Shown here: positions 43,881 through 55,616 of the stretch, piece by piece
Numbering within the stretch: the stretch's first letter is position 1
Layout: each line of letters begins with the position of its first letter
Assembly (NCBI GenBank): GCA_010015655.1
Contig: ML976656.1
Location: forward strand, 977,380-1,041,379
Source of the DNA: Bimuria novae-zelandiae CBS 107.79
Lineage: Eukaryota; Ascomycota; Dothideomycetes; Pleosporales; Didymosphaeriaceae
Reading direction: 5' to 3'
DNA length: 64,000 nt
Made by a program: the position numbers and the translations under genes
Notes under the pieces: generated by a model
The model's input: only the letters and a program-made list of their open reading frames with translations
What the model was told of the DNA's origin: nothing
Database searches by the model: none

Positions 43881-46800
43881 GTTATAAGACGTTGTTAATA
43901 AGCGCCTGGAATGTAGCCAGTGCGTTTGTGAGTCTAAATAGTATAATAGTGTACTTAAATAGTCCGTATCTGGATCTAAATACTATTTTCTATTCTTTAC
44001 TTTCCTTAATTTGTATAAGGTGGTATCTATCGCGTAGGTCTAGTAAGGTAAACATCTTTACTCGTGCTAGCCTGTCTCGTAGTTCTCTAATATTTAGTAA
44101 TAGGTATTGGTTCTTAATCGTTATATTATTAAGTTTTTAGTAGTCTACGTAGGGTCGCAATTCGCCGCTCTTCTTAGGTATAAACATAAATAGGCTTGCC
44201 ACTAGTGACTTTAATAGTCGTATGTATCCTTTTACTAAATTCTTTTTAATAAATTCCTTTTCTTCTTAGAGTTCTTTACCTAATTTCGCGTATAGTAGTT
44301 TAAAGGGTAGCGTCTTCCCTTCTTCCAGATTAATCTTGTAATCCTAGGATTAGTGCTTAGGTAGGTTTGCTTTTCCTTCCTCTTCTCGAAACAAATGGCT
44401 CTATTCTATAAACTATTTAGGGATTCCGTAGGTTATGCGTTGCTCTCTTTCCTTTACGGGAATTGGCTTATCCACTGCCTTACGCTCTATAACCTGGTGG
44501 TTCCTGCCAGCGTCTGTTAAGGGTGATTCAATCTTAAATCTTGTTTACGAGACTATATTGTTAATAGCTCTCTTATCTACTATCGAACTCTGCTAATGCG
44601 TAGATATTACTTATAATGCATAGTTATAGCGCTTAAAGGATAGCGTTTTCCTTCCCTAGTTAATTATAGGGTTATGCTTCCTTAACTAAGGTAGTCCTAG
44701 TATTACATCGTGACTAGCTTCCTTAAGAACGTCGAGGGTAATTGTTTCCCTGTGTCTATAGATCTTAAGTATTATTTTAACCTCGTACTTAATTCGTGGC
44801 GTGCCTGGCATTAGGTGTCTATTTGCGATATAGATAATATAAGTATCCTCTTTCTTGCGCTTATAGAGTCCCGCTCTAATAAGTGCCTTTTAAGAGATGT
44901 AGCTTTATTAGGCTCCTGAATCCAGCATAGCCTTTATCCATGTTCTATTAAGCCATATTAGTAGCTTAATTAATGCTTAACTATTTATAGCATTTAATTC
45001 CTTAAAGGCGTCTTTTCGCTTAAGCCTAGGTCTAAAAAAGACACTTCCTTAGTAGATAGCTTAGTAGGCTGAAGATTGCTGTTCTTATCCCGTAGTTGGC
45101 GGTATTGTGCTATTATTTAGATTGCTTCACCGTAGCTCCTTCCTTCTTATTAGTCCATGCGCACTAGTTCTCCGTGATAGTCACTAGGTCTAAATCTAAA
45201 GAGTGCTTTATCCTATCGATGCGTTACATAGTCTGGGTGTAGGCATGTCTGCCAAATCTTTAATATGTATTTATTATTAATTAACATAGTATAGGTAAGG
45301 TTCTAGGTTTTACTAAGATATGGGAAGTATTTTGCTTCTCTTTTATCCTATAGGTGCGCGTTGCATTCGGCGATTAGGTAATTAAACTATTCCTATCTAT
45401 ATCGTTTCTGCGGTCGTGGGAAGTATCTACACTATTTGGCGTAAAGATGCGTATTGCATGCGTTAGCGGTACAGAATCTTTATCTAAGGATTCCGTGATT
45501 GGGATTTTGGTGGTCTAGGTTGTATATTAGTTTATAGCTAAGATTCTTAACGGGATATTTCTTCTTTAGGTCCTAGTGTTTATAACTATAGTCTACAAAT
45601 TCTTATATTACTAGGCTAATTAGTTTAGTGCGTATTGCATTTAGCTTAGTTACCGTAAATCTAAAATTAGTTTCACGTGGTTAATGTTAATCTAAGAATT
45701 AGAATATATTATGTCCTTCCTTGTCCGTAAGTCTTCTTACATTTAGATGCGGTGTAGGGGCGCGTTTCTTTAGTTCCTCTTGCTCCACCTCTAATCCTTC
45801 TTCTGTATTCTTGTATAGCCAAGAGTCGGGCGAGTCTGTTCGCTCCAAGTCCCTATCTTAGTTATTAAGTTATTTAATAGCACTAATAACTTGCTATTCT
45901 TTGTTAGTCGCGTCCGCGTCCTCGACGGTTAGTACGTTTAACTGTCTAATAACCTTGTTCTTAGATTTACAGTTCCTGGCTATATAGCCTGGTTTGCCAC
46001 ACGTAAAACAAGTGCGTGTCTTGGTCCCCTGTTGTCGTCGGGTTCTATCTGAGATACGTCTTTGGTTAGGCTTCTTGCGATAGCCTAGAGACTTTCTTGT
46101 TCCTTTTCTAATTGTATTAATTTGGTTATGGTACTGGATTTCTTCTATTGGCTGAGGTCCGTAGTTGTCTTGTCTTGGCCTAGGAGTTTATTGATTGCGA
46201 TAATTGTCGTGGCTTAAGGGTGGTCTATAGCCTTATTGTCTTAACTAGTTTTATCGTATATCGCGTTTTAGTTCGTACTATTTTTTATTAATCTTAATAG
46301 CTTCCTTTAATAATGCTTCTAGTGTATCTATCTTTACTCCGCTACGCAGTAGTTCTTCGCGTAGGTTAGGCTTAAGTTTTTAATTATATATAGTTATAAG
46401 AGTTACTTTGTTCTAATAGATTTAATTAGCGTGTCTGCGGAATTTAGAGTTATATTTAGTAGCTAAGCGGACTTGCTTAAGTTGCTAGATAGCTCTTTTA
46501 GCAATAGCCTCCTAATTAACTACTTTAAAGTACTATTTAACTTTCTTATAGAACTTGTCGTAGTTTTTTATAATTTTGTCGATAGTATCTCCTTCCGAGT
46601 TCTCCTTAGCTAGGTATTAATTAAGATACGGTCGAATCTATGCAAGGGCTAGTCCTTTTATATAGGATGCTGCAAAAATAGTCTTATTAGCTTTATTCTA
46701 TTCCTTCTTCGTTCCGTGGAAGTAGAGGTTAAGCTACAGGATTTATAGTTCTATATATTTACGGTCTTTATAAAAGAAATTAGGTTTGGCGTAAAGGCTT

Positions 46801-46915
46801 CCCTTAATATAGGTAATAGTAGTATCGTTATTGTTATTATCTAGAGTATTCCCTAGAATAACATCTAGTGCATCAGAAAGGGTCTCGTATTCGCTTATAT
46901 TAGGGGTGTTTAAGA

Positions 46916-47377
46916 TATTAAGTCCCTACGGGTAGCTAGTCCGAAATAGGGTTAAGGTTAGTTCTCTAGTAGGAGCGATATTAAAATAGGAAAGGATGTA
47001 TTAATAGCTCGCGCTTATTAATAGGGTATTAGTATTAAAGTAAGGTGCGTTATAATTAAATTAACAAGAGCCTAAGTAAATCTAAACGATAGATTAATAA
47101 ACAGGTTAAACACGAGGTGGAAGAGTCTATCCTTATGTTCCTATATACTTAGCATGCTCGACTTGCTCGCTTCGAGCATGTTAAGCGCAGCCTTGGCTTT
47201 CTGCATATGCTTAACTTGCTCGCTTCGAGCATGTTGAGCGCAGCCTTGGCTTTCTACATATGCTCGACTTGCTCGCTTCGAGCGCTTCGAGCGCTTCGAG
47301 CAGTCACGTGACCTGCCCATTGCTGTGCCACCATTGGCTCCCATAAGACCTTGGCCGTCTCAGAATGTTAGCCTGGT
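46916..47377 (-). repeat. Gypsy-B 5' LTR, cut by the gap
   Basis: Matches 40639-41037, with the start decayed to TATTAAGTCC. About 24 bp of its end are hidden in the N gap. Carries one more copy of the internal GC-rich unit than the other LTR. Confidence 0.85.
47140..47310. repeat. Tandem repeat inside the Gypsy-B LTR
   Basis: Three copies of a unit of about 60 bp built from TGCTCGACTTGCTCGCTTCG plus GCGCAGCCTTGGCTTTCTGC, ending in a palindromic TTCGAGCGC run. The other LTR (40877-40965) has two copies. Confidence 0.75.
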
Positions 47378-47562
47378 NNNNNNNNNNNNNNNNNNNNNNN
47401 NNNNNNNNNNNNNNNNNNNNNNNNNNNNNNNNNNNNNNNNNNNNNNNNNNNNNNNNNNNNNNNNNNNNNNNNNNNNNNNNNNNNNNNNNNNNNNNNNNNN
47501 NNNNNNNNNNNNNNNNNNNNNNNNNNNNNNNNNNNNNNNNNNNNNNNNNNNNNNNNNNNNNN
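47378..47562. other. Assembly gap, 185 N
   Basis: Unknown bases. It hides the right end of Gypsy-B, its target duplication and the junction to the next sequence. Confidence 0.99.
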
Positions 47563-47965
47563 GCCAAGGGTTCTCGTGTCGACGAGCGATTGTTCCTGTT
47601 ACATTAATAGGGTCTTATTATTTCTGGTTACTCGCTTGTGCCGGTCACTCGCTTGTAGAGTACGTTACTATTATTAACTTAAAACTTTATAATTTCTAAA
47701 TTATAAAAGAATAACTCTTTTAAAGTTTAATTTTTTTTTCAATATACTACCTATACCTACGTTTACTATTATAGACTTTTTTACTAATATTAGATATACT
47801 ATTATTAAGTAATTCTAGAGCGAGACTATACGAGAAGCGATTCCTGTTAATCCAGCTTACTTTAGTTAATTAAGCAAACGTAGGAAAATATTACTCCAAA
47901 TTCCGACTTAGGTCCGTACTGGCCAAATTGATACCTCGTAGATCAAATAGAAACTGGTGCCAGAT
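47563..47965. other. AT-rich margin with a fragment shared with 15.8 kb
   Basis: No gene. 47618-47671 matches 15826-15866 in inverted orientation and has an extra 17-bp tandem copy of the CACTCGCTTGT word. AT-rich sequence fades out by about 47,900. Confidence 0.55.
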
Positions 47966-49625
47966 TCAAGCCTCTACCACGTGAATCCTGGTGTCTTCAC
48001 ACACGCCTAACTTCTTCAAGAATGCCCTCAACGCCCTTTCATCTTCCAATGTGCACGCGGGATATTGCTCGAGCTGCTTGTAGGGCTCCTCGCCTAACTG
48101 CAAATACCTCTGCTCATCGACATCGTTAGTGAAAAATTTCCAGTGACTAAAATAATCTCCGCTCCAATCACTCCACATTACATAACGCTCTTGAAACAGC
48201 TCGTATGTAAGATCGCACTCCGCCTTCCACGGAATGACGGGCATTCCAGAACTACCGTCATCGTAACGACTGCTTACGTCGAACTTCCATTGTGGCGAAG
48301 TGCCGAAGCGGAAAGTGTGTAAGTGGGAAAGGGAGACGGAGAAGAGGCCGAAGATGTCGTGCCAACGGGTCGCGTACGAGCCGAATGTCAGTATCTGGTT
48401 ACCCTGACCTGAAATTCCTGGGTTAGGATCGGTTATTGGGTACCCTTCCTTGTCAAGCCATTCATCTCGACGCTGACCGGCCCCATACTGGTACAGAATA
48501 GAACAGTGGTCGAGGTAGAGCTCCTGAAGTGTCTCGGCATGACTGATGATCCACTCGAATTGGTGGTCGTGGCTGAAGATAAACTGCCCTAGAGCTAGCG
48601 TCTTGAGCTGAGCGAAGTGAACAGAGGCGTAAATCAAGTTTAGGAAACCATCCAACATGGAAGTCGGAATAAATGGTGAGATGGCGAAGATTCGACGCTG
48701 GAATAAGTCATTCTGAGGCAAATCGTGCCCATTCTTCGTGACAGTCGGTAACCTATGCAGCGTTAGCCTTGCTTGAGTTCAAGAAGTTGCAATTGAAGTC
48801 TAGAAATACAAAGAGACGAAGTCAGATGGCGCTAAATTACCTGGTATACCGTTCCACTTTCTCCATGCGGCTGAAGGTGCACCACGTTCATTCTCAAGGA
48901 TCTCAACCTCGCCAGAACCCTATTCTTTTGGTCCACTTCATTTTGCACACCATCACCTGTGGGGTCGTCACGATGCGCCCACCGGTTGAGCTGCATATGC
49001 CGAATGGATAAGTCGCGAAGACGCAAAGGCACTATCTCAAATAAATTTTGGACTTCCCGAATGCGCTCACGGGGCCCTTGTAGTTCGAAACGATCGTAGT
49101 CATCGTCTCCGGCATGTCGATCGAAAATCAAAGAGACGCTGTCTAAATTTGGCAACTCCGGGAACAAACGCTCGTAAAATTCGTCCCATTCATCAGACAT
49201 TGAGGGGGTAGGCATCCACCCTGCGTAGAAATTTTCACCTGCGTGATGCGCCCAATGAGGGTGATGATCCTGTTTACATTCAGAAGCCGGCACCAGAACT
49301 ATACAAAAAAATGCCAGATACTTACGCAGTCTAGATTACATGTGTAGATTTCCAACTTTTTCACCAGTTTGTTTAGATGGTCACTATCAAGTATATTCTT
49401 GAAGTAGCGCACATTGTACTCGATCTGGTTGGGGAATGGCGGATCAGGCTTTTCATCTTCATCTCATTCCGGATAAAAAGGAACAGTTGCGAAGTATAAA
49501 GGTGTGGCTATTGCATTGAGCGTCCGGCTTGTAAGGCATAGCGCTGCGAGAGTCTTTCTCAGAAGAACATGCGAGATGATCTCAGTAACGAGCTCAATTG
49601 GCAGCGACGTCAGGGACGACATCAT
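47966..49625 (-). pseudogene. F-box protein gene with one in-frame nonsense codon
   Basis: Minus strand, three exons. Exon 1 from ATG 49625 (or ATG 49697) starts with an F-box (SSLTSLPIELVTEIISHVLL). Intron 1 is 49325-49270 (GTAAGT...ACAG, 56 nt). Exon 2 is 49269-48841. Intron 2 starts at 48840 (GTAATT) and most simply ends at 48734 (107 nt); its acceptor is uncertain. Exon 3 runs to the stop at 47966. The C-terminal two thirds look like the leucine-rich, solenoid-type region of fungal F-box proteins (LKTLALGQF, LQELYLDHC). The model gives about 498 codons, but TGA at 49466-49464 interrupts exon 1 after the F-box, while the following codons are still coding-like and in frame. F-box proteins supply substrates to SCF ubiquitin ligases. 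It is a recent pseudogene, or the base is an error, or a small intron removes it. Confidence 0.65.
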
Positions 49626-49699
49626 ATCCGTTGATGTCAGGACACAAAGCGCCGGCAGGTTGTGGTGCCCGCTTACAGTGGTAGTACCGCGGGTCATCC

Positions 49700-50010
49700 A
49701 AGTCCTGCAGGAACATGGCTTGACTCGGGCAGCTCACCGCCACAACCAGGGAAGCTAAATTTCACATCGGCATCAGTCGGATTGGGAGTTGATGGAAGCA
49801 TGTAGTTCTATGTCGATTGGGATTGTAATTAAGCCGTTGGGTTGCCTGTCGCGAGTTTCGCAAGGCTGGAAAGCCGAACCTTCGACTTCCAGAAAAGGGT
49901 TAAGCGTAAACTGTTTCTGGCCAAGCGTGCCAAGCGGCATCAGCAACTAATCCCGCTCCACCCGGAGACTCCGACTCAACAACAGCACGAACCACAGGGG
50001 ACAAGGCAAG
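49700..50010. other. Divergent intergenic region
   Basis: About 310 bp between the divergently oriented F-box gene and the TMEM97-like gene. It should hold both promoters; no clear motif found. Confidence 0.5.
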
Positions 50011-50768
50011 ATGGCAAATGAAAACAAAATATGGAACAGGAAGAGGGACCTGATGTACTTGGTGTTCTTTGCGACGCACATACCGGTCATGTTGGGTGAG
50101 TGCAGTCACATAAGTTGGAAAAAAGGGCCCTGCCGCCTGTTTCTTAGCATTTGCTGCTGTCTCACGCAAGTCACATATACTCACGGGCCCTCTAGCATTC
50201 GATTTGACATCGTTTTACCCCGCTTCTGTTAAGCCGACCTGGATGAACGATGTTCGCACCTGGTACGTTGCAACATACGGCGACCGGTTCTTCTACGATG
50301 CCCCGTAAGCCAACTTCCTCCGGAGCAATTTACTTCGAATAGTTTTATTAATGCACCCAGACCGTGGTTCTCGACCTTCACGTTACTTGAGCTACTCTAC
50401 CACCTACCGCTAAGTCTTTGGGCAATCCCGGCGCTGATCAGGAACGATCCTCGTATTCCTCTAGCGCTGCTCGTGTTTGCTCTTGAAACTAGTATAACTA
50501 CTCTGACTTGCTTGACGGAGATGCTGAGCTGGGAGGAGTTGACTCCATTGCAACGCGGCGCACAGGGTCTGGGAGGGATGTATGGAGCGTATCTCGCTGT
50601 CGGTGAGTTTGTGTATATTGAAATATGTCGAACATACTGGACGTGTTGAGTTACGTGTATGCTGACTCTAGCAAAGGCGTTTTCATGGCGGTTGACTGTT
50701 ACGCCCGCCTCGATAAGATCTTGAGCAAGCAGAAGGGCATCGCGCCCATTTCCAAGAAGAAGCTGTAA
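50011..50768 (+). CDS. TMEM97/sigma-2-receptor-like EXPERA-domain membrane protein, four exons
   Basis: Exons 50011-50095, 50196-50304, 50361-50602 and 50677-50768 give 175 residues, the usual family length. Introns are 100, 56 and 74 nt, with GTGAGT, GTAAGC and GTGAGT donors; the last uses an AAAG acceptor chosen to keep the conserved end (GVFMAVDCYARLDKIL). The protein has four expected membrane segments. Family features: DLYFVFF-like first helix (DLMYLVFFATHIP), Asp in AFDLTSFYP, the DAPPWF motif, and ELLYHLPLSLW with the family Glu. The C terminus is Lys-rich (ISKKKL), like an ER-retrieval signal. The family sits in the ER membrane and binds sterols; the human member is the sigma-2 receptor. 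A role in sterol homeostasis here is inference. It ends tail-to-tail with the MFS gene, 147 bp apart. Confidence 0.88.
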
Positions 50769-50915
50769 GGCCATTGATTCTGGTCCTAAAGAGATAAATT
50801 AGCGAGATCACTGTGATCAACCGTCAGACAGGGTTGTAAACGACCGCGCTAGCTATCAGCGCATTGCTACTGCAATCTTGAATTTCTTCTCAATAGTTCC
50901 TGCCAACACCATCTC

Positions 50916-52781
50916 TCATACCTTGCTGCTCTCCTTCTCCGTCTCCAAATGCACCGCCTGTGCATTGCTCTTATTGCTCTTCTTCACACTCCTCGTACTC
51001 AACGCACTCGCGATCGCACAAACCCCAAAAGCGATAGCCACCAAATACACCACCCGAAAAGCCCCCACATACGCTGTCTTAACCGCCAGCATCGCCGCCT
51101 GCATAGTCTCTTGAGTCATTCCCGGCACCTTCTGGTACGCCGCTTGCGTATTCGTCACAGTCGCAGCCAGCAGCGCAGAGAATGAGCCCGAGAAGCCCGC
51201 ATCGTCTGCCATACGCTGCAGCGTCGGCGCAATGTTGGACGCGTACCTCGCTGTGTAGATGGAGACGTAGATGCTCGTCGCGATTGCACCACCGATGAGG
51301 CGGAACGTCGAGATCAGCCCGACCGCGACACCTATGTCGTTTTGATCGTCGAGGCCCAGGCTGACCATGCCGAAGCTGAGGGGGCTGGGAGGAAGGTTGC
51401 ACGCTGAGACGATGATCACCGTGGCGATGGCTTGAGCTTTGTCCGTGATGCCGATGCTGGCCATCGAGCCAACGAGCGCCGTCTGGAGCGTGATGAAGGC
51501 TACAAGCTGCCATCGCTCGTGGCCTAGTCTGGGCATGAGACTCACGCAGTACCATGCTGCGACGATGGTGCCGAAGGATACCATGTTGGCGTAGACGCCC
51601 CGGATGATGGTGTCGTTTGAGTTGAGGAAGAGGAGCGTCGATTGTCTCGGCCAGAGGACGTTCATCGAGTAGTATAGCATGCCAGCGACGAAACAAACTA
51701 CGAGGAGAGATGTAAAGTCACGCCATTTCTTGAAGAGTTCGGGTGGCAGGATTGGATACTCCAACGTAGCGTATACCTCCCAGAAGCCCAAGGCGACGAA
51801 GCATGTAAATGCAATCACAATGGGCGCAACGACATGGGCGCTGGACCATGGGTAAGTGACGCCTCCCTGGTCATCGTTAGCATATACAATCATGAAACTT
51901 GATTATCGGAGGCAAGCGAAGGGACTTACCCAGTTGAGACCGAGAAGTAGGAGCAAGCATCCCGCAGTAAACAACCACAATCCCACATGATCCATTTCTT
52001 TCACCAACTCCCACTTCCCCTTCCCATCATCCTCGTGCTTCGTCCCGAAGCTGGGCGGACGATAAAACACCCACAGCATCACCGCCGTCGCCACCTCCCA
52101 CGCAAAGCAAAACCAATAGCATGCGCGCCACCCGATTCCCGAATACGTAATAAATGCATACGCGATCAGCGGCCCAAAGCTACTCACGTGATTTGCAAAA
52201 ATCATGATACCGAGTGTGTAAAAACGAAAACGATTCGGCACAAGCTCCTGCGCACACGCGAAGCACATTTCCTGGAAGCCGCCTCCGAATCCAAAAAGCA
52301 CGCCGGAGACAATCATCTGTGAAATGGACTGACCTGTTGCACCGACGAGGGCGCCAATGGCCGCGGAAACGGCGCCTGTAAGGAGAAACCAGCGGCGACC
52401 GAAGATGTCGGTTAGGTGTCCACCTACGGTGACGATGATGGCGGCTCCGAGGTTCCAGCAGACGGTGATCCAGGGATACTTTGGATCGGGGCCTAGATCG
52501 GCGTTGATGTAGGCAAGGATGGCGGCTGGCATGATGAGCGTGAAGAGGTAGGATTCGTACATCATAATTAAGGACTGCATAAGAGTGAGCTTCATGATGT
52601 TCCGCTGGGTGTAGGATAAGTATGAGCTTACAAAGATGGCCATTTTCGTCTCGAAGGTGATGTGCGGCCGCTCGTCGTCGTCGCTGGACGACGGTGTCGA
52701 TATCTCGGCGTTGTTCGTCGTCTCCAGCGGCTTTTCTACAGCCCCTTCCTCCGTCTTCAATCTTCCATTAGGTAAGGACAT
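50916..52781 (-). CDS. MFS transporter, TRI12-like (14-helix drug/toxin efflux type), three exons
   Basis: Exons 52781-52632, 52574-51930 and 51866-50916 give 581 residues. Intron 2 (51929-51867, GTAAGT, branch CTAAC) is clear. Intron 1 (52631-52575) is 57 nt, in phase and stop-free, so a plain ORF call would keep it; its GTAAGC donor, CTCAC branch and GCAG acceptor are good, and removing it restores the first membrane helix. Motif A (GGHLTDIFGRR) follows the second helix. LGLNW joined to GGVTYPW across intron 2 is typical of TRI12-type pumps. The ATG at 52781 is preferred over upstream non-ATG codons. The N terminus is Ser/Asp-rich and cytosolic. These carriers sit in the plasma membrane and export small molecules or siderophores; the substrate is unknown, and no biosynthetic cluster is seen beside it. 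A short loss around residues 420-435 may mark another mis-split. Confidence 0.88.
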
Positions 52782-53536
52782 TCTCAACAGAGTCACAACG
52801 ACTAGCTTCCGTCTGCCGTAGGAAAATAAAAAAGGCGGACGCGGGGGAAAAAAGGTTGTTCAGCCTCCTGCGACACAGCAGCACCAAGATCTTTGCTGGC
52901 GATACCGTAGATCAGGTAGGCAGCAGGATTAATCCATCAGTGTCGTTGCAGCAACATTAAATCCGCCCCGAATGTATACGAGCGTCTACATCCGAGCACC
53001 AGTGGCAGGAGCAGGAGCGGGCTCGCTAAGCCGCGGCTAGTCAGGAATAGCATCCTGCACGATAGCGAGGTACACACAGGCAGTAATCTACTCGTATTAA
53101 GGGTATGCTGTAAACATTTGTACAGCACTCGTTGCTTCATGTTACTGTTCGACCCAGTCCAACAGTACCGGATGTAGAGCTGCGCAATATGTTCGTGGTG
53201 CAACAAAAGTATGGTATTTTGGCATTCCACCACCGGTGGATTTTCACGAGGCAAAAGACGCTACGGCCTAAAATTTTTGTAAACGCATCCAAAAGACCAT
53301 GCCTAAAGGGGAAGGCGAGGATGAGTAATGTGGCAATGAATGTCACTGGTGATAAGGGATGGGTAGCACAGTACCTCAGCTCTTTTTAAAAGTCCAAGAT
53401 TCCAAAACATGCGAGGCTGTGTGATTAAGCAGGCATTTTTTTCGCAACGGTTCTCGCTACTCTATTGTAACCCGTCAGTAGAGCGGGTTCGGGACTGTGA
53501 CGCACTCTTTCCAACCCTGTAGGAGAAGCCAGACTA
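52782..53536. other. Intergenic, MFS promoter side
   Basis: No gene recognised; short frames at 52937-53389 on both strands lack domains. It contains the MFS upstream region and ends at the Pogo-B target TA. Confidence 0.5.
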
Positions 53537-53538
53537 TA

Positions 53539-53587
53539 CCCTGCCGAGACAGTCAGTGCGCCGCGACACTAACGCGCCACCCCAACA
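53539..53587 (+). repeat. Pogo-B left terminal inverted repeat
   Basis: 49 bp, identical to the reverse complement of 55617-55665. Confidence 0.9.
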
Positions 53588-53630
53588 GATGTAGCACCTC
53601 AACTTTGACGCGCCGCATCTCCACCAATAT

Positions 53631-55510
53631 GGATCCGATTGAGGCTGCAATCATCGCTATCGACTCACGAGAACCTGGAGAAACTTTCTTATATAGAAAA
53701 ATTGCAGAAGAATTTGGTGTTGTGCGGTCAATATTAACGCGCCGGCATAGACGCGCCATGCAGGCGCGTACATAGCTACTATAGACTCGCTAAAATCTTA
53801 ACTAATAACAAGAATCTAAGCTCCTATAGTATATACAGCGTCTTACTTAGAAAGGTCTACCCCCTACGCGTTAAATAATCTAAAACTTTGCATTAATTAT
53901 TACTAAAAAGGATATCTTTATACGATAGGTTAATTACTTTATTAGGCGCCACCCTAACTCCCTAATCTCGCGATAGACGACTAGGCTAAATAGTAATTAC
54001 TATAACGCTAATTTAGGCGCAAGATATAGGCTCTACTTTAAGCTTCTACATAAGAAAATTATAAAGTATGACATAGAGCCTTAGTATACCTACAATATGG
54101 ACGAAAAAGGCTTCCTACTCGGCATCACCGGCAGGTCAAAAAGGATCTTCGACAGGTCTATATATGAGAGTCGCCAAGTGAGGCAATCTATCCAGGATGG
54201 CAGTCGTGAGTGGATCTCGCTCATCGCATGTATATGCGCCGATGGATCTACTGTTAATCCATTACTAATCTATTGATCTAACGCTGAGACTCTACAATCA
54301 AGCTAGGTTAAGGAAATTAACGTTAATTCTTATAGAGTCTTTATTACCTTATTAACCTCTAGATAGTCAAACAACGAGATAGGGCTTTAATAGCTAAAAT
54401 AGGTATTTAATCGCTATACTAAGGAGAAGGCTTAATAATAGTGGCGACTTTTAGTCCTTAATGGGCATGGATCTCACGTTACTATGGATTTTATTAACTA
54501 CTATAATTAGAAAAAGATCCTCCTTGCGATATTTCCCCCTTACGCCACTTATACGCTATAGTCTCTAGACGTTTATGTGTTTAAGTCTCTTTCTACTGCC
54601 TACTCCGACGAGCTCTCCGCATACCTGTATAGAAGTTAGGGGCTATTAATAATCGCTAAAAGAGACTTCTTTACACTATTCTAAAGGGCCTAGACAACGT
54701 TAGTTACGCCGTAATTAATTACTAAAGCTTTTAAGTGTATAGGTATCTCGCCGCCAGATCCTACACTAATCCTTAGTTAATTTAATAAAGATAAGTCTCT
54801 AAAATAGAGATTGCGTAAAAGCTCTACTTTAGTACTTAGCGCGTCTAATTAGCGCAAAATTAATTAGCTTTTAAAGGTTATTATTGATACAGGGGGAGGT
54901 AATAAGGCCAAGAAGCTAAGTCGCACTATACACTTAATCTCTATATAGAAGCAGCTCCTAGAGCATGAGAATCAGGGGCTACGAGAAGCCCTTACAAACT
55001 AGAAACGGCGTTAAACAAAGGGCAGGACTCTACCTTTTAAGTAGCTAGATAAGTAGTATAGAGGATCTGTTTTCTAGTCACCTGCCCGCGTACAGAGGGC
55101 GCGCGATTCTCTTAGCCAATAAAAGGCTAAAAAGCAACAACTATAACTTTAGAAAAGTAAGTAGAGAGAGATCTAGATAGTAAATAGGTAGCTTAAAGCT
55201 TATTTACTATAAGAAAAGCGTGTTGCGCGTGTAGTAGCTAGAAATACGCGCGCTAAAGAGAAAGCTAATTAGGCTACTAAGCAACGCCTCTATTAACAGG
55301 CTTACAAGACTTAATAATAACTTTAAAAACGTCTTAAAATTGCTAAAAAGGGAAGCTAGAATGCTTTAAAAGCTACTTATATAATTATAAAGAGGAAGAA
55401 GCCTACGCCGGCATCTATACGCGTTAATATAGTAATATTTACGCTATTAGCGCCAGCATCGCGCAGTAGCTAAATAATTAGAATACTAAGTAAATATTTA
55501 TAATTTAACT
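53631..55510 (+). pseudogene. Pogo-B transposase relic
   Basis: From ATG 53631 it opens like Pogo-A (MDPIEAAIIAIDSREPGE, then YRKIAEEFGV, a psq-type helix-turn-helix) and stops at 53773. The frame continues with dozens of stops but few or no indels: NMDEKGFLLGITGRSKRIF near 54.09 kb (first Asp kept), then LNGHGSH near 54.46 kb (second Asp now Asn, codon 54459-54461) and SLDVYVF near 54.57 kb (third Asp kept). A Lys-rich tail ends near 55.5 kb. Point-mutation decay without breakage is the RIP pattern. No functional product. Confidence 0.8.
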
Positions 55511-55616
55511 AGCTAGCAATCTTCTATAGCTCTATAAAATCTTAACTCTAGAAAATTTCGCGATAAAAGCTTTTGTGTAAAACTCTATAGCCTCATGTTG
55601 CTGGCTGCGGTGCTGG

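Larger units (their letters stand above)
40639..47377 (-). mobile_element. Gypsy-B: Ty3/Gypsy-type LTR retrotransposon, moderately RIP-degraded
   Basis: LTRs 40639-41061 and 46916 into the gap. The polypurine tract (minus strand AGAGAGGGGATAA) adjoins the left LTR, so transcription runs right to left. Minus-strand order: Gag with CCHC knuckle near 45.98 kb (CFTCGKPGYIARNC, His now Tyr), protease near 44.9 kb, reverse transcriptase with TYMDDIL at 43840-43860, RNase H (TDVSDLALGA), integrase zinc finger at 42775-42920 (YHDDPAYGHPG to KCAECQRNKH) and integrase core to about 42.0 kb. Stops are frequent but long stretches are readable, so it is less decayed than Gypsy-A. A separate ORF relic lies on the opposite strand near the 3' LTR. 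The right end is lost in the N gap. Confidence 0.85.
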
